From Odobenus rosmarus divergens (lineage: Eukaryota; Chordata; Mammalia; Carnivora; Odobenidae): a stretch of DNA of 64,000 nucleotides. The position numbers and the translations under genes were made by a program. This document shows, piece by piece, positions 11,216 through 23,367 of this stretch. The notes below the pieces were generated by a model that worked only from the letters and a program-made list of their open reading frames with translations, ran no database searches and had not been told where the DNA came from. The first letter of the stretch is position 1. The number at the start of each line of letters is the position of its first letter. The stretch lies in NCBI RefSeq assembly GCF_000321225.1, contig NW_004450303.1:3493940-3557939 (forward strand), read 5' to 3'.

Positions 11216-14138
11216 GTAAGTATTTTAATCTTTGTGTTGTATCCATTTCCACATAAAATAACTAGTGTGTGTTTTGCTGTTATGGAATTCAATGTGGAAA
11301 GACGGGAGAGAGAAAGAGATTTGAAATTAACATCAGAGGTTGAAGTGGTTGAGATGTTTGAATTTGTTCAAACTCTGGAGCAGATTTCATGTTTTCCCCA
11401 AGTCCCAGATATATCCATGGAGGTGGGTGATTGAATTTACGTGAAAAAGATGTTTATTAGAGGTGAAGAAGTTGGGGGGATGAAGGTGCTGGATGTTGCA
11501 ACCACTTAGAATTAAGGATGGAGAAGACTCTGGATCAGCTGCTCAAGTCTTAGATGGATGGAGTAACCACAACACTGGCATATGACGAATCTAAGCAAGG
11601 AAGGAGTGTGGATAGTCAAAGATAGTAGCTTCAAAGCAGGATGGAAGAGGAAGTGTCTGCAAGTGGAATGAAGTGAGGAAAACTTCCTGTTCATGGGTTA
11701 TGGGAGACCTTTTCAAGGATTGAAGTAGTGGAGAGAGTCCTCCTTCAGTGATACCAAGAAAATGGAGATACTCTTCATCATAAAGGGTGTGTATGTATGG
11801 GGGGTGGAGTGAGGGAAGGAGTTGGTAGGAGTGGAAAAAATTAAGTTGTCAACTAAGAAACAGTGATTCCAGAGGAGACAGTGGACAGCTTAAGGAGGGA
11901 GAAAGGAAGTGGGAGATGGATCATAGGTGAGGAAAGCATGCTCCAGAACGATTTACTTCAAGGACTGTGCATGAAAATACATGGAATGTGAAACATGACA
12001 TCTGCAACCAGCAACAAGCTTCTGAAAAAATAACCCCCAAGACAAATCCTGGTTAATGGGGATGGGAGGAAGAGCAGGGTAGAGGTCTGGTGTCTGGGCT
12101 CTGGGCATCTCTCTGTTGGAAGCTTAACTAATAGGGGGATTGATCTTTAACTTCTTGGGGATATTTTCAGGCAATTCTTTAAAAATGTCTCATGAAGAAC
12201 TTTACTCTCAGAGGTCTAAGACCAGTTTCTTCTTCTATTTTTGAGTAAATTATACCTTTATAAAACCTTCTTCTGGTATAGCCATGACAGTAATGTCCTA
12301 TGTACTATGGGTATCTCCCAAAGATTTGTTGCTACTGGAACGGGCTTGAGGGATGAACTACATGGGAAATATTTTGAGATCAATTTTATTAAATAGTGAA
12401 AGATAGGATACAACAGTGGTAATAGGAGTAAAAGCAAAACATAAATACCATCACAGAAGTAGAGAAGGAAACAAATCTGGCCCTTATGTCAGACATGGAA
12501 AATAAATTTGAAACAAATCTGAATGTACTTACAATTAGTCCAAGAGTGTGTGTCTGTGTGTGTGTGTGTGCAAGCACACATATAAAGTTTGAAAAATAAC
12601 ATCTAAAAAAGAAGTAAACACATTAATAAGACAGAGAATGTAGCCTGTCCTCCAGTCCATACGCATTACTAGTTTTGCAAATAGTTAAGGGGCATATCCA
12701 TTCCCCCTCAGAATGCACAGTGCTTTTGTCCCATTTTCTCCTGTTGTTCTGTATGCTACCAAGCAACGAGGATAAAAATATTAGCCTTGGGCAATTGGAC
12801 TCATGAGTACCCCTATAAATATGTGCTTTGGAATATATGTTCTCAACAACAGCAATATTCTTCCCAAAGGAGTAGAACTCGGTTCTTGGTAAATGAAAGA
12901 ATATTACTCCTTTTACATATAATTCAGAGATATACATAGAGTATATAAACAGATACATGGTATATCAAAAGTATTAAAATTTCAGAGGGAAAGCAATTAG
13001 GGAAAATGATGTCTAAAAAGTCTCATTAGGGAGGCATAATGGGGAAACAAATGGCTGAGAAACATTGCCTTACAGAAAACTAAAGAAAAAAAAAGTGAAG
13101 CAAAGCTTATTCGTTTCTTTTTGGATCAGCTGTCAAATTTTGATTAATCATATTTAATTTTATAGCACATGGGTGAGGAATAGCAATTATCTTTATAGTG
13201 AGTTAAAATATGATAAAGAGTAAAATATCCTTAGAATCAGAATTTTTAACCATTTTAGTGGCTGTTTCTTGGGATGTGTACCTAACATGCATATAATACA
13301 GGGTTTATTAGAATTAAAAGATCGTAAAAAGACTGAGTGAGCAGAAACCACAGGAAGACCTGATATGGATAAAAAATTATTTTAGAAAGAGAAAATCAGT
13401 GAAAGAACAACCTAAAGCAAGCAAAATGACTTCCACCAAAGAAGGGGGTTAAATTTCATCCCATTAGCTCAGAGAGGGATCAGCCGTTCTCTTACCACCT
13501 CTGGGGGAGAGTCATGCGCCAGGCCAGAGGCTTCCTGGAGGTCTGGAAGTGACACATCACCTCCTAACACCATTAAGGGATGGAGGCTACTCCAGGGAAG
13601 AGAGAGAGAGATGAGAGTTCAGACAGGGAAAAGTAGAGAGGAATTCTTCACCAATTCCAAAAATCTGTAGAAAGAAGGGTTCTGGCAGGGCTGGAAGATG
13701 TAACAGAGGAGAAAGCACTCCCAAATTTACCCTAAGGGGAAAAATAAGACTTCATTATCATGTATAGATGAATTGAATGGGTTTCAGATGAAGGTTGCCC
13801 AGGACTCCTCTGTGAATATTTGCAGTTTATCTACTTCATGTTGATATATGTTATAAGCTCATTTTTGTTAATTAAGCCTCTTAATATAATCTTATGAAAG
13901 GATTATTTGTCTTATGCTTTAGCTAGTGTCTAGAGTGTTGGCAATATTCCAGGAAACAACTAAGGAGAATTTTTGAAAGATAGTGTGGATCATAGTGATA
14001 TATATGCTTGTAATAAAGCTATATACCTTCATGTTCTCCCATAGAACAAATAGTTTGTTATCAAGTCTTGATGAGATTGAGAACAAAATTGCTTTCCTTC
14101 TATTTTTAAAACCAAATCTTGAAGTCTAAACTCATTTG

Positions 14139-14140
<2 letters not shown>
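11216..14140. other. No recognised gene; unassigned, partly G-rich sequence
   Basis: From 11216 to 12100 the plus strand is purine-rich (GGAGGGAGAAAGGAAGTGGG-like text), and the rest is ordinary AT-rich DNA. Frames of 105 codons (11117-11434) and 111 codons (12623-12958, minus) have no recognisable domain, no Kozak-like context and no splice framing, so I do not call them. Ancient repeats may be present but I could not name any. Confidence 0.45.
12546..12570. repeat. (TG)n microsatellite
   Basis: A short TG run with one TC interruption. Confidence 0.95.

Positions 14141-14169
<29 letters not shown>
14141..14169. repeat. (AC)n microsatellite, uninterrupted
   Basis: 14.5 uninterrupted AC units, enough to be length-polymorphic between individuals. 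Confidence 0.97.
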
Positions 14170-14170
<1 letters not shown>

Positions 14171-14815
14171 CATTACATAAGAATTTTCCACTTTCCAACT
14201 GACTCCCTAAACAACATGAACAGTTTAACTATATGTCTGCATCTGTTCTATTTGACAGGGTACTTGTGACACAACGCCAGGTCCCTGACATCTGGCTTGT
14301 TTGAGCCCATGTGAAGCATAGTTAGTTAGCTTGTTTTATAGATAGGCTGCTAGTTTCATCACAGCAATGGAAATGTATCATCTAACTGGCCTAGAGAGTG
14401 TCAGTGCTAACTTTAACTCATTCATCTGTCAGAGATTCAGCATCACAGCTGAAGAGCTATTTGCAATTTAAATTGATTGCCAAGTACTTAACATTAATTG
14501 ACATGCTAAATTCATGACTAAGTAACAAATTATGACTAGTGCCAATCATCTTAGAGAACCCGATTCCCTATCTTGCTGCCCATTTTATCTTTAGAGGTTG
14601 AAATGACATTTTGGAGTATATTCTTTTACAAAATCAAATTCTCTTAGAAAAAGGTGCCTGATAATAAATATCTTGAAGATGAATACCATTGCTATGAACT
14701 GTTCATAAGAATCAGATCTTTTCTATGCCATGTTAGGTGGCCAGCAGCGTTTAATTGATCTAGTAGCAGTGAATTCTATACAACATCTTCCTCTAGAGAG
14801 GACCACGTGCAGATA
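14170..14815. other. Unique-looking sequence, possible conserved non-coding block
   Basis: No repeat landmark was recognised. Bases 14395-14560 have evenly mixed composition with TAAT/ATTA-containing words (CAATTTAAATTGATTGCC, TTAACATTAATTGACATGC), as seen in some developmental enhancers. This is composition only, with no alignment behind it. Confidence 0.25.
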
Positions 14816-15033
14816 ATAGTCCCTTTCCATTATAAATTAGCTTTAGTAGGCAGAGATGAGAGTTAAATTGACACTACATTTACCCCTATAATCTTCCTCA
14901 TTTTTTCTTAACCCAAATATTTCAAATGCATAAACAAAATACAATTAACCTTTCAATCTGCATAGTCAGAGTAACAGGAAATTCTACAAAATTCTACAAA
15001 AATATGTGGGTCCAATAAAAGAGAAAAATTGCA
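14816..15033. repeat. Dispersed duplication, copy 1 (218 bp)
   Basis: This segment begins ATAGTCCCTTTCCATTATAA and ends AAGAGAAAAATTGCA. It recurs without a single difference at 17778-17995, in the same orientation, 2,962 bp downstream. Copy 1 lies in unique-looking DNA, which makes it the likelier source. It contains an internal doubled ATTCTACAAA word. It has no coding frame and no retroelement features such as a tail or target-site duplication. Confidence 0.98.
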
Positions 15034-15994
15034 AAAGTGTGTGCCTGACAACTCCCTTCTCCCCATAAAGCTTTCTTTCTGTTGTTATTAGTTTCTCTTT
15101 GGCACTTTCCCCCCATAGAATTGGAAATATGCTTTTAAATATCATATTCGTTTTAATAACATTGCAGCATAATTAGGCAATTGTATTCTTCGTGGTATTC
15201 TTTATAAGAAATTTTACCTGTGTGAACAAGATCTGCAGTCTCTTTTTGAGACACATGAATATAAGGATGGTCCTGTGAATGACTATGCCAGGCAGAGATT
15301 TTTTCGTATTTCTGATGGGGTTACCAAGATGTGTAACCTTCATGCATACCTATCTTTCTGCAACCTTTCCCATAAATATGCCCTATTTCCTATTCATGCT
15401 TATAAATGATAGTTCAGAACACATTCATGCTGCCACTCACTGGTTACTCAGGCTTGAAATTAAAAATCTTTCAGACCAATGCTATTGCTGTATTTGGTTA
15501 GGCTTTACCCATTACTCAAAGTAAGAAAAATAAGACAGTGAGGATAAGATGTTAACAGACATAATCTTAATGTTAAATGGATAGCAGGATGTTTTCAGGC
15601 TTTCCTAAAAGGAAATGGAATAGCATCCATCTAATCATATGCTACATTAATATTGTTTAATCTAGAAATATGAATTTCACAGACATAGTCATTGAATACT
15701 ATTACGACCCTCATTAAATGAACCTTTACAAGTACTTAAGTCATTGACAATAGATACCAAGGTCCAATGACTCATTTTTTTAAAAGTTTACAAAAAGACA
15801 GGAAAAAAAATGGACTTTCCTTCAAATTACACACATTTCCTTCTAAGTGTCATTTAAAAAATACTGTTAAAACTAGTTGATATCTGAAATATTTGCTACT
15901 TGATATTTTAGATTTTTAAACATTATTCTTGATTACCATAAGCACTATAAAATAGGAGCTTTAATTTCTTATCATAGAAAACTCTCCATACAAT
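15034..15994. other. No recognised feature
   Basis: Unique-looking AT-rich DNA. The 81-codon frame at 15279-15524 has no identifiable domain. Confidence 0.5.
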
Positions 15995-16210
15995 TTTTTT
16001 TTAGAGAGAGCAATAGAAAGAGCAGGTGTCTGCATGTGGGCACACGAGTAGGGTAGAGGTAAAGACAGAGGGAGAGGGAGAGAAAATCTTAAGTAGGCTC
16101 CAGGCTCAGCACAGAGCTTATTGTGGGGATCGAACTCACAACCCTGAGATCATGACCTGAGCCAAAATCAAGAGTCAGATGCTTAATCGCCTGAGCCACC
16201 CAGGCTCCCC
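15995..16210 (-). mobile_element. SINEC insertion (older copy)
   Basis: Reversed element with tail remnant T9 and head CTGAGCCACCCAGGCTCCCC. The flanks CATACAATTTT and CATATAAAATTTT look like a decayed target-site duplication. It is diverged, with CpGs largely lost. Confidence 0.9.
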
Positions 16211-16453
16211 CATATAAAATTTTAATGTTTTAATGAACCTATCCCTCTATCAATACAGCTGAAAAAGCAAATGTTTTTTGAGGAAAGATAAAATTGCAAG
16301 GAAATTTTTGAATAAAAAAGCCATGTTCATTTGAGCAAAGTTAGCAAACAGTAACTTGATTACACAATTAGTTACTTAGCTCATATTTAAGAGATTGTAG
16401 CACCAATTTAAAACAGTGACCAGGACTCAGAACTGCAAAAATAGATCATATTG

Positions 16454-16662
16454 GGGGCACTTGGGTGGCTGAATCAGCTAAGCATCTGATTTTGGCTCAG
16501 GTCATGATCTCAGAGTCCTGGGATTGAGCCCCACATCAGGCTCCTTGCTTGGTGCATAGTCTGTTTCTCCCTCTCCCTCTGCCCCTCCCTCCCTCTTGTG
16601 CATGCTCTCTCTCCCTCTCTTTCTCTCTCTCTCAAATAAATAAATAAAAATCTTAAAAAAAA
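16454..16662 (+). mobile_element. SINEC insertion
   Basis: Head GGGGCACTTGGGTGGCT, CT-rich middle, and AAATAAATAAATAAAAATC plus poly-A tail. A perfect 11-bp duplication, AGATCATATTG, flanks it at 16443-16453 and 16663-16673. Confidence 0.95.
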
Positions 16663-17201
16663 AGATCATATTGCAAAGCAATACAATTAACAAAGAGTTT
16701 ATACACTGTGACAAGGACACAGTAGCGAAGTTTTCTTTCTGGAAAAAATACTCTTTGTTAGCCAGAATACATGTATACACAGATTCAACAATATATATTT
16801 AAGAGCTACTTTGTGCTAAGAATTATTCTAGTTGTATAATGATGAATATTGCAGAGTGGATTGCTGCTCTATGGAGCCTATAATCAAAAAAATCTAAATA
16901 AATGTCTATGGATTTAAACAGAATATTAAAAAGTTAAAGAACACTTAAAACTAAATTGAATAAAATAATAGGATGTCAATGAAGTCTATTTGTTAGATCA
17001 ATACAAGGAGTTAAATGCCATCTTTAAAAGCCAAATAAAGTAGTATAAGAAAAACTTACCATAATCATAGTGTGTGAATGAATTGCCTTTATGTAAGTCA
17101 TTGAGGTATTTGCTGTGAAGGAATCTAAAATGGATTGATATGAAATTGCAGCTTTTTTGGGATTTTTATGGATTTCCAATAATTTATCAATGACAATTCT
17201 T

Positions 17202-17384
17202 TTTTTTTAAAGATTTTATTTATTTATTTGTCAGAGAGAGCACAAGCAGGGGGAAGGGCAGGCAGAGGGACAAGCAGGCTCCCTGCTGAGCAAGGAGCCG
17301 GATGCAGAGCTCTATCCCAGGACCCTGGGATCATGACCTGAGCCGAAGGCAGACGCTTAATCGACTGAGCCACCCAGGCATCCC
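17202..17384 (-). mobile_element. SINEC insertion
   Basis: Reversed T-run and ATTTTATTTATTTATTTG at the left, head CTGAGCCACCCAGGCATCCC at the right. A 15-bp duplication with one mismatch (TCAATGACAATTCTT and TCACTGACAATTCTT) flanks it at 17187-17201 and 17385-17399. Confidence 0.95.
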
Positions 17385-17777
17385 TCACTGACAATTCTTA
17401 AATAGAGGGAATGTGCAGCACAGAAATATAAAGAGATAGAAATTCTGATTGAGAGAACAATGTACCAAATATCCAGTGTAATAGGTTTTATAGAAAGAAC
17501 AAATGGAGAAATAAAAATTGAGTATTATTATTTTTAAAAGATTAACATCAATCATAGATTTAGAAAGCAGCAAAAATTCCTAGCAAATAAAAAATTCCAT
17601 ATAAAAAAAGGAGCTAAAACAAAATTATTAATGAAAGGAATGAAAATGGTGGCATTAAAAAGATCCCCTCAGATGAAATGATATAGAATTATATATGTTT
17701 ATGTCAGTAATTTGAAAATTTTGAAGAAATGGATATATTTCTTAAAAAAACAAAACTTTTGCAAAGTGTCCCTTTCC

Positions 17778-17995
17778 ATAGTCCCTTTCCATTATAAATT
17801 AGCTTTAGTAGGCAGAGATGAGAGTTAAATTGACACTACATTTACCCCTATAATCTTCCTCATTTTTTCTTAACCCAAATATTTCAAATGCATAAACAAA
17901 ATACAATTAACCTTTCAATCTGCATAGTCAGAGTAACAGGAAATTCTACAAAATTCTACAAAAATATGTGGGTCCAATAAAAGAGAAAAATTGCA
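17778..17995. repeat. Dispersed duplication, copy 2 (218 bp), inside an L1
   Basis: Identical over all 218 bases to 14816-15033. The flanks belong to L1 ORF2, so this copy is the insertion. Bases 17767-17777 (GTCCCTTTCCA) repeat the beginning of the copy at 17781-17791. The left flank TTTTGCAAAGTGT resembles the sequence just after copy 1 (TTGCAAAAGTGTGT). This hints at template switching with microhomology rather than retrotransposition: there is no poly-A tail and no clean target-site duplication. Confidence 0.98.
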
Positions 17996-18596
17996 GTAGA
18001 AAAAGTGAATAGTCCTCTGTCTAAGAACGGAATCTATAATTTTAATCTTTCCCCAAGTAGAATGACCATCACAGATGGCATTACTAGTAAATTTTACCAA
18101 ATACTTATGGAAGAAATGGTGACAGTTTTACACAAACTATTTTACAGAGTAGGGGAAGAATGAATATTTCCCACTAGTGCAATAACTGATACCACACACT
18201 GCTCTTGACAATGCAAGAAAATTATAGTTCAATACTCAAAATGAATATAGCAGCAAAAATCCTAAACCAAATATCAGAAAGTTAAATCCAGCCATACATA
18301 AAAAGATGAAACAATTATGATCAAATGGGGTCCATCCCAGAACTGCAAAGATGATTTTCTATTTGAAAATCAATATATATTTGATTGATTTGAATCTAAC
18401 CCATAATACTAACAGAATGAAAGAGAAAAGTCAATCGTTTCCATGAATGCTGAGATAGCCCTGGAAAAAATTCAATGCCTGTTTGTGACTAAAAAAAAAA
18501 CAAACAAAAAAACAACTTAGTGTACAAATAATGGAAGAAAGCTTCCTCAATCTGATAAAGAGCACTTAGGAGAAATCTACAGTTAATACCATTCTT

Positions 18597-18780
18597 TTTT
18601 TTTTTTAAGATTTTATTTATTTCAGAGGGAGAACACAAGCATGAGCAGGGTGGGAAAGTAGAGAGAGAAGCAGGCTCCCCACTGAGCAGGGAGCCCAACG
18701 GGGGACTCCATCCCAGGACCCTGGGATCACCACCTGAGCTGAAGGCAGACACTCAACCGACTGAGCCACCCAGGCGCCCC
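18597..18780 (-). mobile_element. SINEC insertion into L1
   Basis: Reversed tail TTTTTTTTTTTAAGATTTTA, then head CTGAGCCACCCAGGCGCCCC. A perfect 16-bp duplication, AGTTAATACCATTCTT, flanks it at 18581-18596 and 18781-18796. The well-kept flanks suggest a recent insertion. Short frames of 87 and 65 codons read antisense through it and are not genes. Confidence 0.97.
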
Positions 18781-18832
18781 AGTTAATACCATTCTTAATT
18801 GCAAAATATTGCATGCTTTCTCACTGACATCA

Positions 18833-18861
18833 GAAAACAAACAAACAAACAAACAAACAAA
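18833..18861. repeat. (CAAA)n simple repeat within the L1
   Basis: Seven CAAA-type units in an A-rich part of the L1 ORF2 remnant. Confidence 0.95.
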
Positions 18862-19185
18862 GGTGGTCATTCTCTATCCATTTTATTTATCATTGTATAG
18901 GACTTGTGAACCAGTGCAACAAGATAGGAGGGAAAGGGAGGGAAAGAGCAGAAGAGGGAGAAAGGGAAGAAGAGAGATTTAAAGCATAAATATTGGAAAG
19001 GAAGATGTACAAGTGTACAGTTTGTTGAACATATTCATAGAAAATACAAAGAAATTGGTAAACTACTACTAGAACTACCTAGGTTATCAAGTTCTTAGGA
19101 TGTATGTCAATATTCCAAGATAGAATTGTCTATATATTCATAGAAACAACTGGAAAATAAAATTTAAATTATAACATTTGCACAC

Positions 19186-19460
19186 ACATACATACACACA
19201 TTTCTAAGCTCTGTCTGCTGGGAAGGCAATGACACTTGTGTAGCAATGACCATACCTAGTAACCAGATCTGGGTTTCTAATACTGTTCTTCAATAAAAGG
19301 AACCAAGGATCCTTGGAGAATTTGCTGATTCTAGGGCTGGAGCAGGGAATATACAAGATGAGTCTGGAACATCTTATGGTGGCAGGATGCAAGAAAGTAC
19401 ACCCAAAACAAAATGATGGGGATACGTGAAAAGAACACAGGAGTCAACTTTGCCAGACTC
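19186..19460 (+). mobile_element. L1M 3'UTR-type fragment inserted in L1
   Basis: TTTCTAAGCTCTGTCTGCTG, CAATGACACTTGTGTAGCAA, ATAAAAGGAACCAAGGATCC, TTCTAGGGCTGGAGCAGGGA and TACAAGATGAGTCTGGAACA match a well-known mammalian repeat that continues the family seen at 6480-7340, but in the opposite orientation. L1 ORF2 text resumes after it, so it is an insertion into the L1 or a rearranged block. Confidence 0.55.
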
Positions 19461-21115
19461 AAGCAAACATCATATTTATTTTGGAAATACTAGAAATATC
19501 CCCTTTAAAGCCAGGGACAATATAAATTTCACTCAATACTGTTTTTGCTAAAACAGCAAGACAAGTAAAAGATGGAAAGTGTAAAAGGACCAAGAGGAAC
19601 AAATTAACATATTTTGCGAGAAGGAACTGGAAAGTCTTAGGGCTAAAATGAAAGCATATTAAAACATGTAAAAAACAATCATATTCCTATATACCAGCAA
19701 TAAAGAATTAGAAAATATAACTAAAATGTTGCAATTTTTAAATATGTATTTTAAAAATAAAGGGGAAATTATTAACATTAAAAGATACTCAAGAAATTTA
19801 TGAGAAATTATATGACTTTGTTAAGTAAAAGGAGAGATACATTATATTCATGGATGGGAAGATTCAATATTTTAAGGTGATAATTCTCTCAACCTTCATT
19901 CATATAGTCAATTCAAGTTTATTTTGTGGAACTTGACAAGATAATTTTAAAATTTATATGAAAAAGCAAACTTCCAAGAGTTAAGAACACTTTGAAAAAG
20001 AATAAAGTGTGTGTTTGGAAAGTTGTCCTACTAAATATCAAGTCCCATTTAAAGCTATATTGAAGAAGACTATAATATTGGTGCAGGCATAGAAAAATTG
20101 ACCATTGGCACAAAATTAAGAATTCTGAAATTAAGAATTCAGTATATATGAATATATATGACAGAGGTACAATTGTAAATTAGTAGAAGTAATTATTCAA
20201 TTGTGAAATAAAAAAATAAATGTCTACTGCACATCATATATACATATACCACTACACAAAATTCCAGGTGGACTAAAACCTAAATAGGAAAAGCAAAATG
20301 CTTTTAGGAGAAAATATAAGAAAATGTCTTTATGAACTTGGACGAGAGAAGGATTTCTTCAGACAAAGCACAAACCAGTGAGTAAAACAAGGTTAGATTT
20401 TGTAAATTAAAATGAAAATAATTTATACATCAAAAAACATCATGAACACACTGAGAAAAAAGCAAAATTGGTATTTAAAATGCATGTAACAAAGCATTCA
20501 TCTTCAGAATAATATATGTGTGCGTACTGTATGTTAGTGTGTACATTGTAAAAATAAACAAGCATAAATGTAGAAAAGATATAAAAAGACATTTTGCACA
20601 AAGGACACCAGATTGGTGAAAAAAAAAAAATCAAGAAAAACACGTAACCACCCTATTAATCAAGGAAGTACGTAATAACAGCAATTACATCCAAAGTGAG
20701 TAAATATTAGTTGTGGGGGATATAAAACAATAGAAAATCTCATAAAATTAATAGTAGGTGTTTAAGATAAAATGGCTACTTTGGAGTGCAATTTAGTAAT
20801 CTTTAAGTCAAATAATTTCATTTCTGAGAATATAACCTTGGGCCAAATAATTCCTCTCCTGGGTGTATATCCTACAGAATATTTTGCATATGCGTATTAG
20901 AAGAAAATATGCAACAATTTTCAATCCAGAGTTTTTGTAGTAGTAAAAACATTAAAAACAATCAAAATGTTCAGCAAATGTAGAATGGATAAATACAATA
21001 TAAATATAATATGGAATACTTTCCTGAAATGAAAACGAATGAAAGAGTTGAAGGCTTATGTCAAAAAACACAAATTTGAACCAAAAAATAAAATTATATG
21101 TGGATACTACAGTAC

Positions 21116-22532
21116 GGCTATTTTGTTCATGTTTTCATGACTGTAGAATGGAACTTTATCTTTTGATATCAAATTCAGGAACAAAGCTTCTTTTGGAAAG
21201 GCAGTGAGGCAGTGTTTGGGGCAAGAGTATATGGTCAGCTTCAATTTATTTTTAATGTTTAATTTCTTAAGATGATAAACACATGAGTGTTACTTACATT
21301 ACTTATGCATAGGTACTTTTGCATAGGTAATAACTATTTGATTAAAACAACTTTATTTGATAAAAATATACTTAGAAAAAAAGAATGGGTAGGATTTTCA
21401 TTAAGAATCTGTAAATGGACACTATAAATTTTGTATGCCATACTGGCTTAGATTTCTTTGGAGATTATAATGATCCAACAATCAAAGTAGCATCTGCTTA
21501 CATATGATTATTGTTGCAACTAATACATGAACCCATCACTTATGTGAAAAATTGAGAAAATGTACAATTTGACAATTCTGTGAGATCACAGCAGACCTTC
21601 AGATACTCTTATCCAACCCCACCATACATCTGTCTACAGACACTTGAAAAACTATTATATCAAAACATCTAATCTTTTTTGTTTTATTTTGTAAATATAA
21701 TTTATTCTATCGGCACTAGTGAAAAGTAATGGCTCAATGAGTAAATATTGACTTAAGGCACATAGCCGAGCAATTCTGTCTCTCTAACATATGTGTAACA
21801 AGATGGAGAGCCATCTGTTTTCTGAAGATAGGAGGGTAAGCCAATATATTCAGTTTAAGACACTGCTATCTATGCACACCCAAATTACTACATTCATAAA
21901 TGAGTTTGTTTGTTTTTTTAAAAAGCCCAACTTACAAATGCTTTCATCCTGGCATTTAAGCCTTATCCACAACTCATAACAGGTTTGCAGGAGCCAAATA
22001 ATGTGGAGATCTTAAGCCAATATAATGTGGAGATCTTAAGCTTCCCCTCAGAGAAGCAATAAAAACAATCATGAATGAGCTCCTTTCGTTACCACAGGTT
22101 TAGAAGGCAGGACAGATGCACTTCCCTAACCAAAGCCATGTTACAAAAGGGGAACAGGAATGACTCTAATGTTGGTAAACCAGTTTCATCTTGAATTTAT
22201 TTATTTTTTTAGAACTGTGGTTTCCAATAGTTGTAAAATCATTGTCTGCTTAAGAAGAATGTGAACTTGGAATAATGAAGGCTGAACATGTCCTTAGAGA
22301 ATCTCGTTGTATATGACACATGACTTAGATGTAAGAGAAACAAGGAAGTTTAAAATTTTCAGAATATTTATAGGAAAAAGTTGAACATTACATGTCAAGA
22401 ATAATAAAACTGTGCTCAAGTGAGAATGGTTGGAACTACATTAAATTAATTAGACAAATAAATATTGGGAAATGATGAGTTTCACAGTTAAAAATAATTT
22501 TGAATTTATGCTCTTGGAAAGATGCACATAAA
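21116..22532. other. No recognised gene or mobile element
   Basis: Unique-looking sequence. The only structure is a 23/24-bp tandem duplication at 21994-22040. Confidence 0.5.
21994..22040. repeat. Near-perfect 2 x 23/24-bp tandem duplication
   Basis: The unit around AATGTGGAGATCTTAAG occurs at 21994-22016 and 22017-22040, the second with one extra T. It contains two BglII-type AGATCT words by chance of the unit. Confidence 0.95.
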
Positions 22533-22744
22533 TTTTTTTTAAAGATTTATTATTTATTTAAGGGGGGTGGAGAGAGAAAGAGCATGAGCAGGGGGAGGGA
22601 AGTAGGGAGAGACAGAATCCCAAGCAGACTCCCTGCTGAGCATGGAGCCAGATGATGCCTGGGGCCTGATCCCAGAACCATGAGATCATGACTTGAGCCA
22701 AAGTCAAGAGTTGGACTCAGTATACTGAGCCACCCAGACGCCCT
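22533..22744 (-). mobile_element. SINEC insertion (older copy)
   Basis: Reversed tail T8AAAGATTTATTATTTATTT, then head CTGAGCCACCCAGACGCCC. Flanks GATGCACATAAAT and AATGCATTTAAA give only a weak target-site duplication. It is more diverged than most copies here. Confidence 0.9.
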
Positions 22745-23367
22745 AATGCATTTAAAAATATTTAAAAAAACAAGTTTGGTGCAAGAAGAAAATGCAAAAT
22801 ACATTAAAATTTTGAATTAATTTTCAAAACAAATGGGTAAGCATGTAGAATATTTACTAGAGAAATTTTCTCAAGAATCAAATAATTACCTCAAATGGAC
22901 TAAAGATGAATTTTAAAATGGGGAAAGATAGAGTTGTGAGAAACTAGACCAGCAGAGGGAGCTTAATATATTTGGTCAGTAAACAGACATTGAAGACAGT
23001 TAAGGTCTTTGTTAAGCGGAGATATATAGATTGGGAGAATTATTTAGATTTATTTTAGATATGAGATTTCAGGTGCAAAGATATCCATTAATGATTATAG
23101 GTAATTTGAAATTCCATCCTCACAATTTTAATATATTGTCTTAGTTGAATTAGGCCATTTGTATTATAAAAACAAAAGTAAACTGTATTAGTATAAGAAA
23201 TGTAAATATTTTTAAAAATATATACATGCTTTTATAAAAACTAATTTAAACAATATTGCAGCAAATAAAATAAGGGGACAAAGTTTAGTTGCAGAGCTGT
23301 GATGGTAGAAACTATGAATAAAATTTATCAACTTAATCAAGTGGTATGAAAATATTCCATGAATCTT

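Larger units (their letters stand above)
17620..21115 (+). mobile_element. Ancient L1 (L1M-like) ORF2 and 3' end, sense, with nested insertions
   Basis: Sense L1 landmarks follow in order: ATTACTAGTAAATTTTACCA (18084), AAATGGGGTCCATCCCAGAA (18324), CAATCATATTCCTATATACC (19676), TTCATGGATGGGAAGATTCA, CATATCATATATACATATAC-type mid text, and finally AATGGATAAATACAATATAA and ATATGGAATACTTTCCTG near 21000. All reading frames are broken. Nested inside are duplication copy 2 (17778-17995), a SINE (18597-18780) and an L1M 3'UTR-like piece (19186-19460). The reverse transcriptase is not functional. Confidence 0.8.

Noticed and set aside
11117..11434. 105-codon plus-strand frame at the end of the ERVL-like region
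   Set aside because: Its first part lies in degraded retroviral sequence and the remainder is unrelated DNA; chance read-through.
12623..12958. 111-codon minus-strand frame
   Set aside because: Low-complexity hydrophobic start, nothing recognisable, no exon signals.
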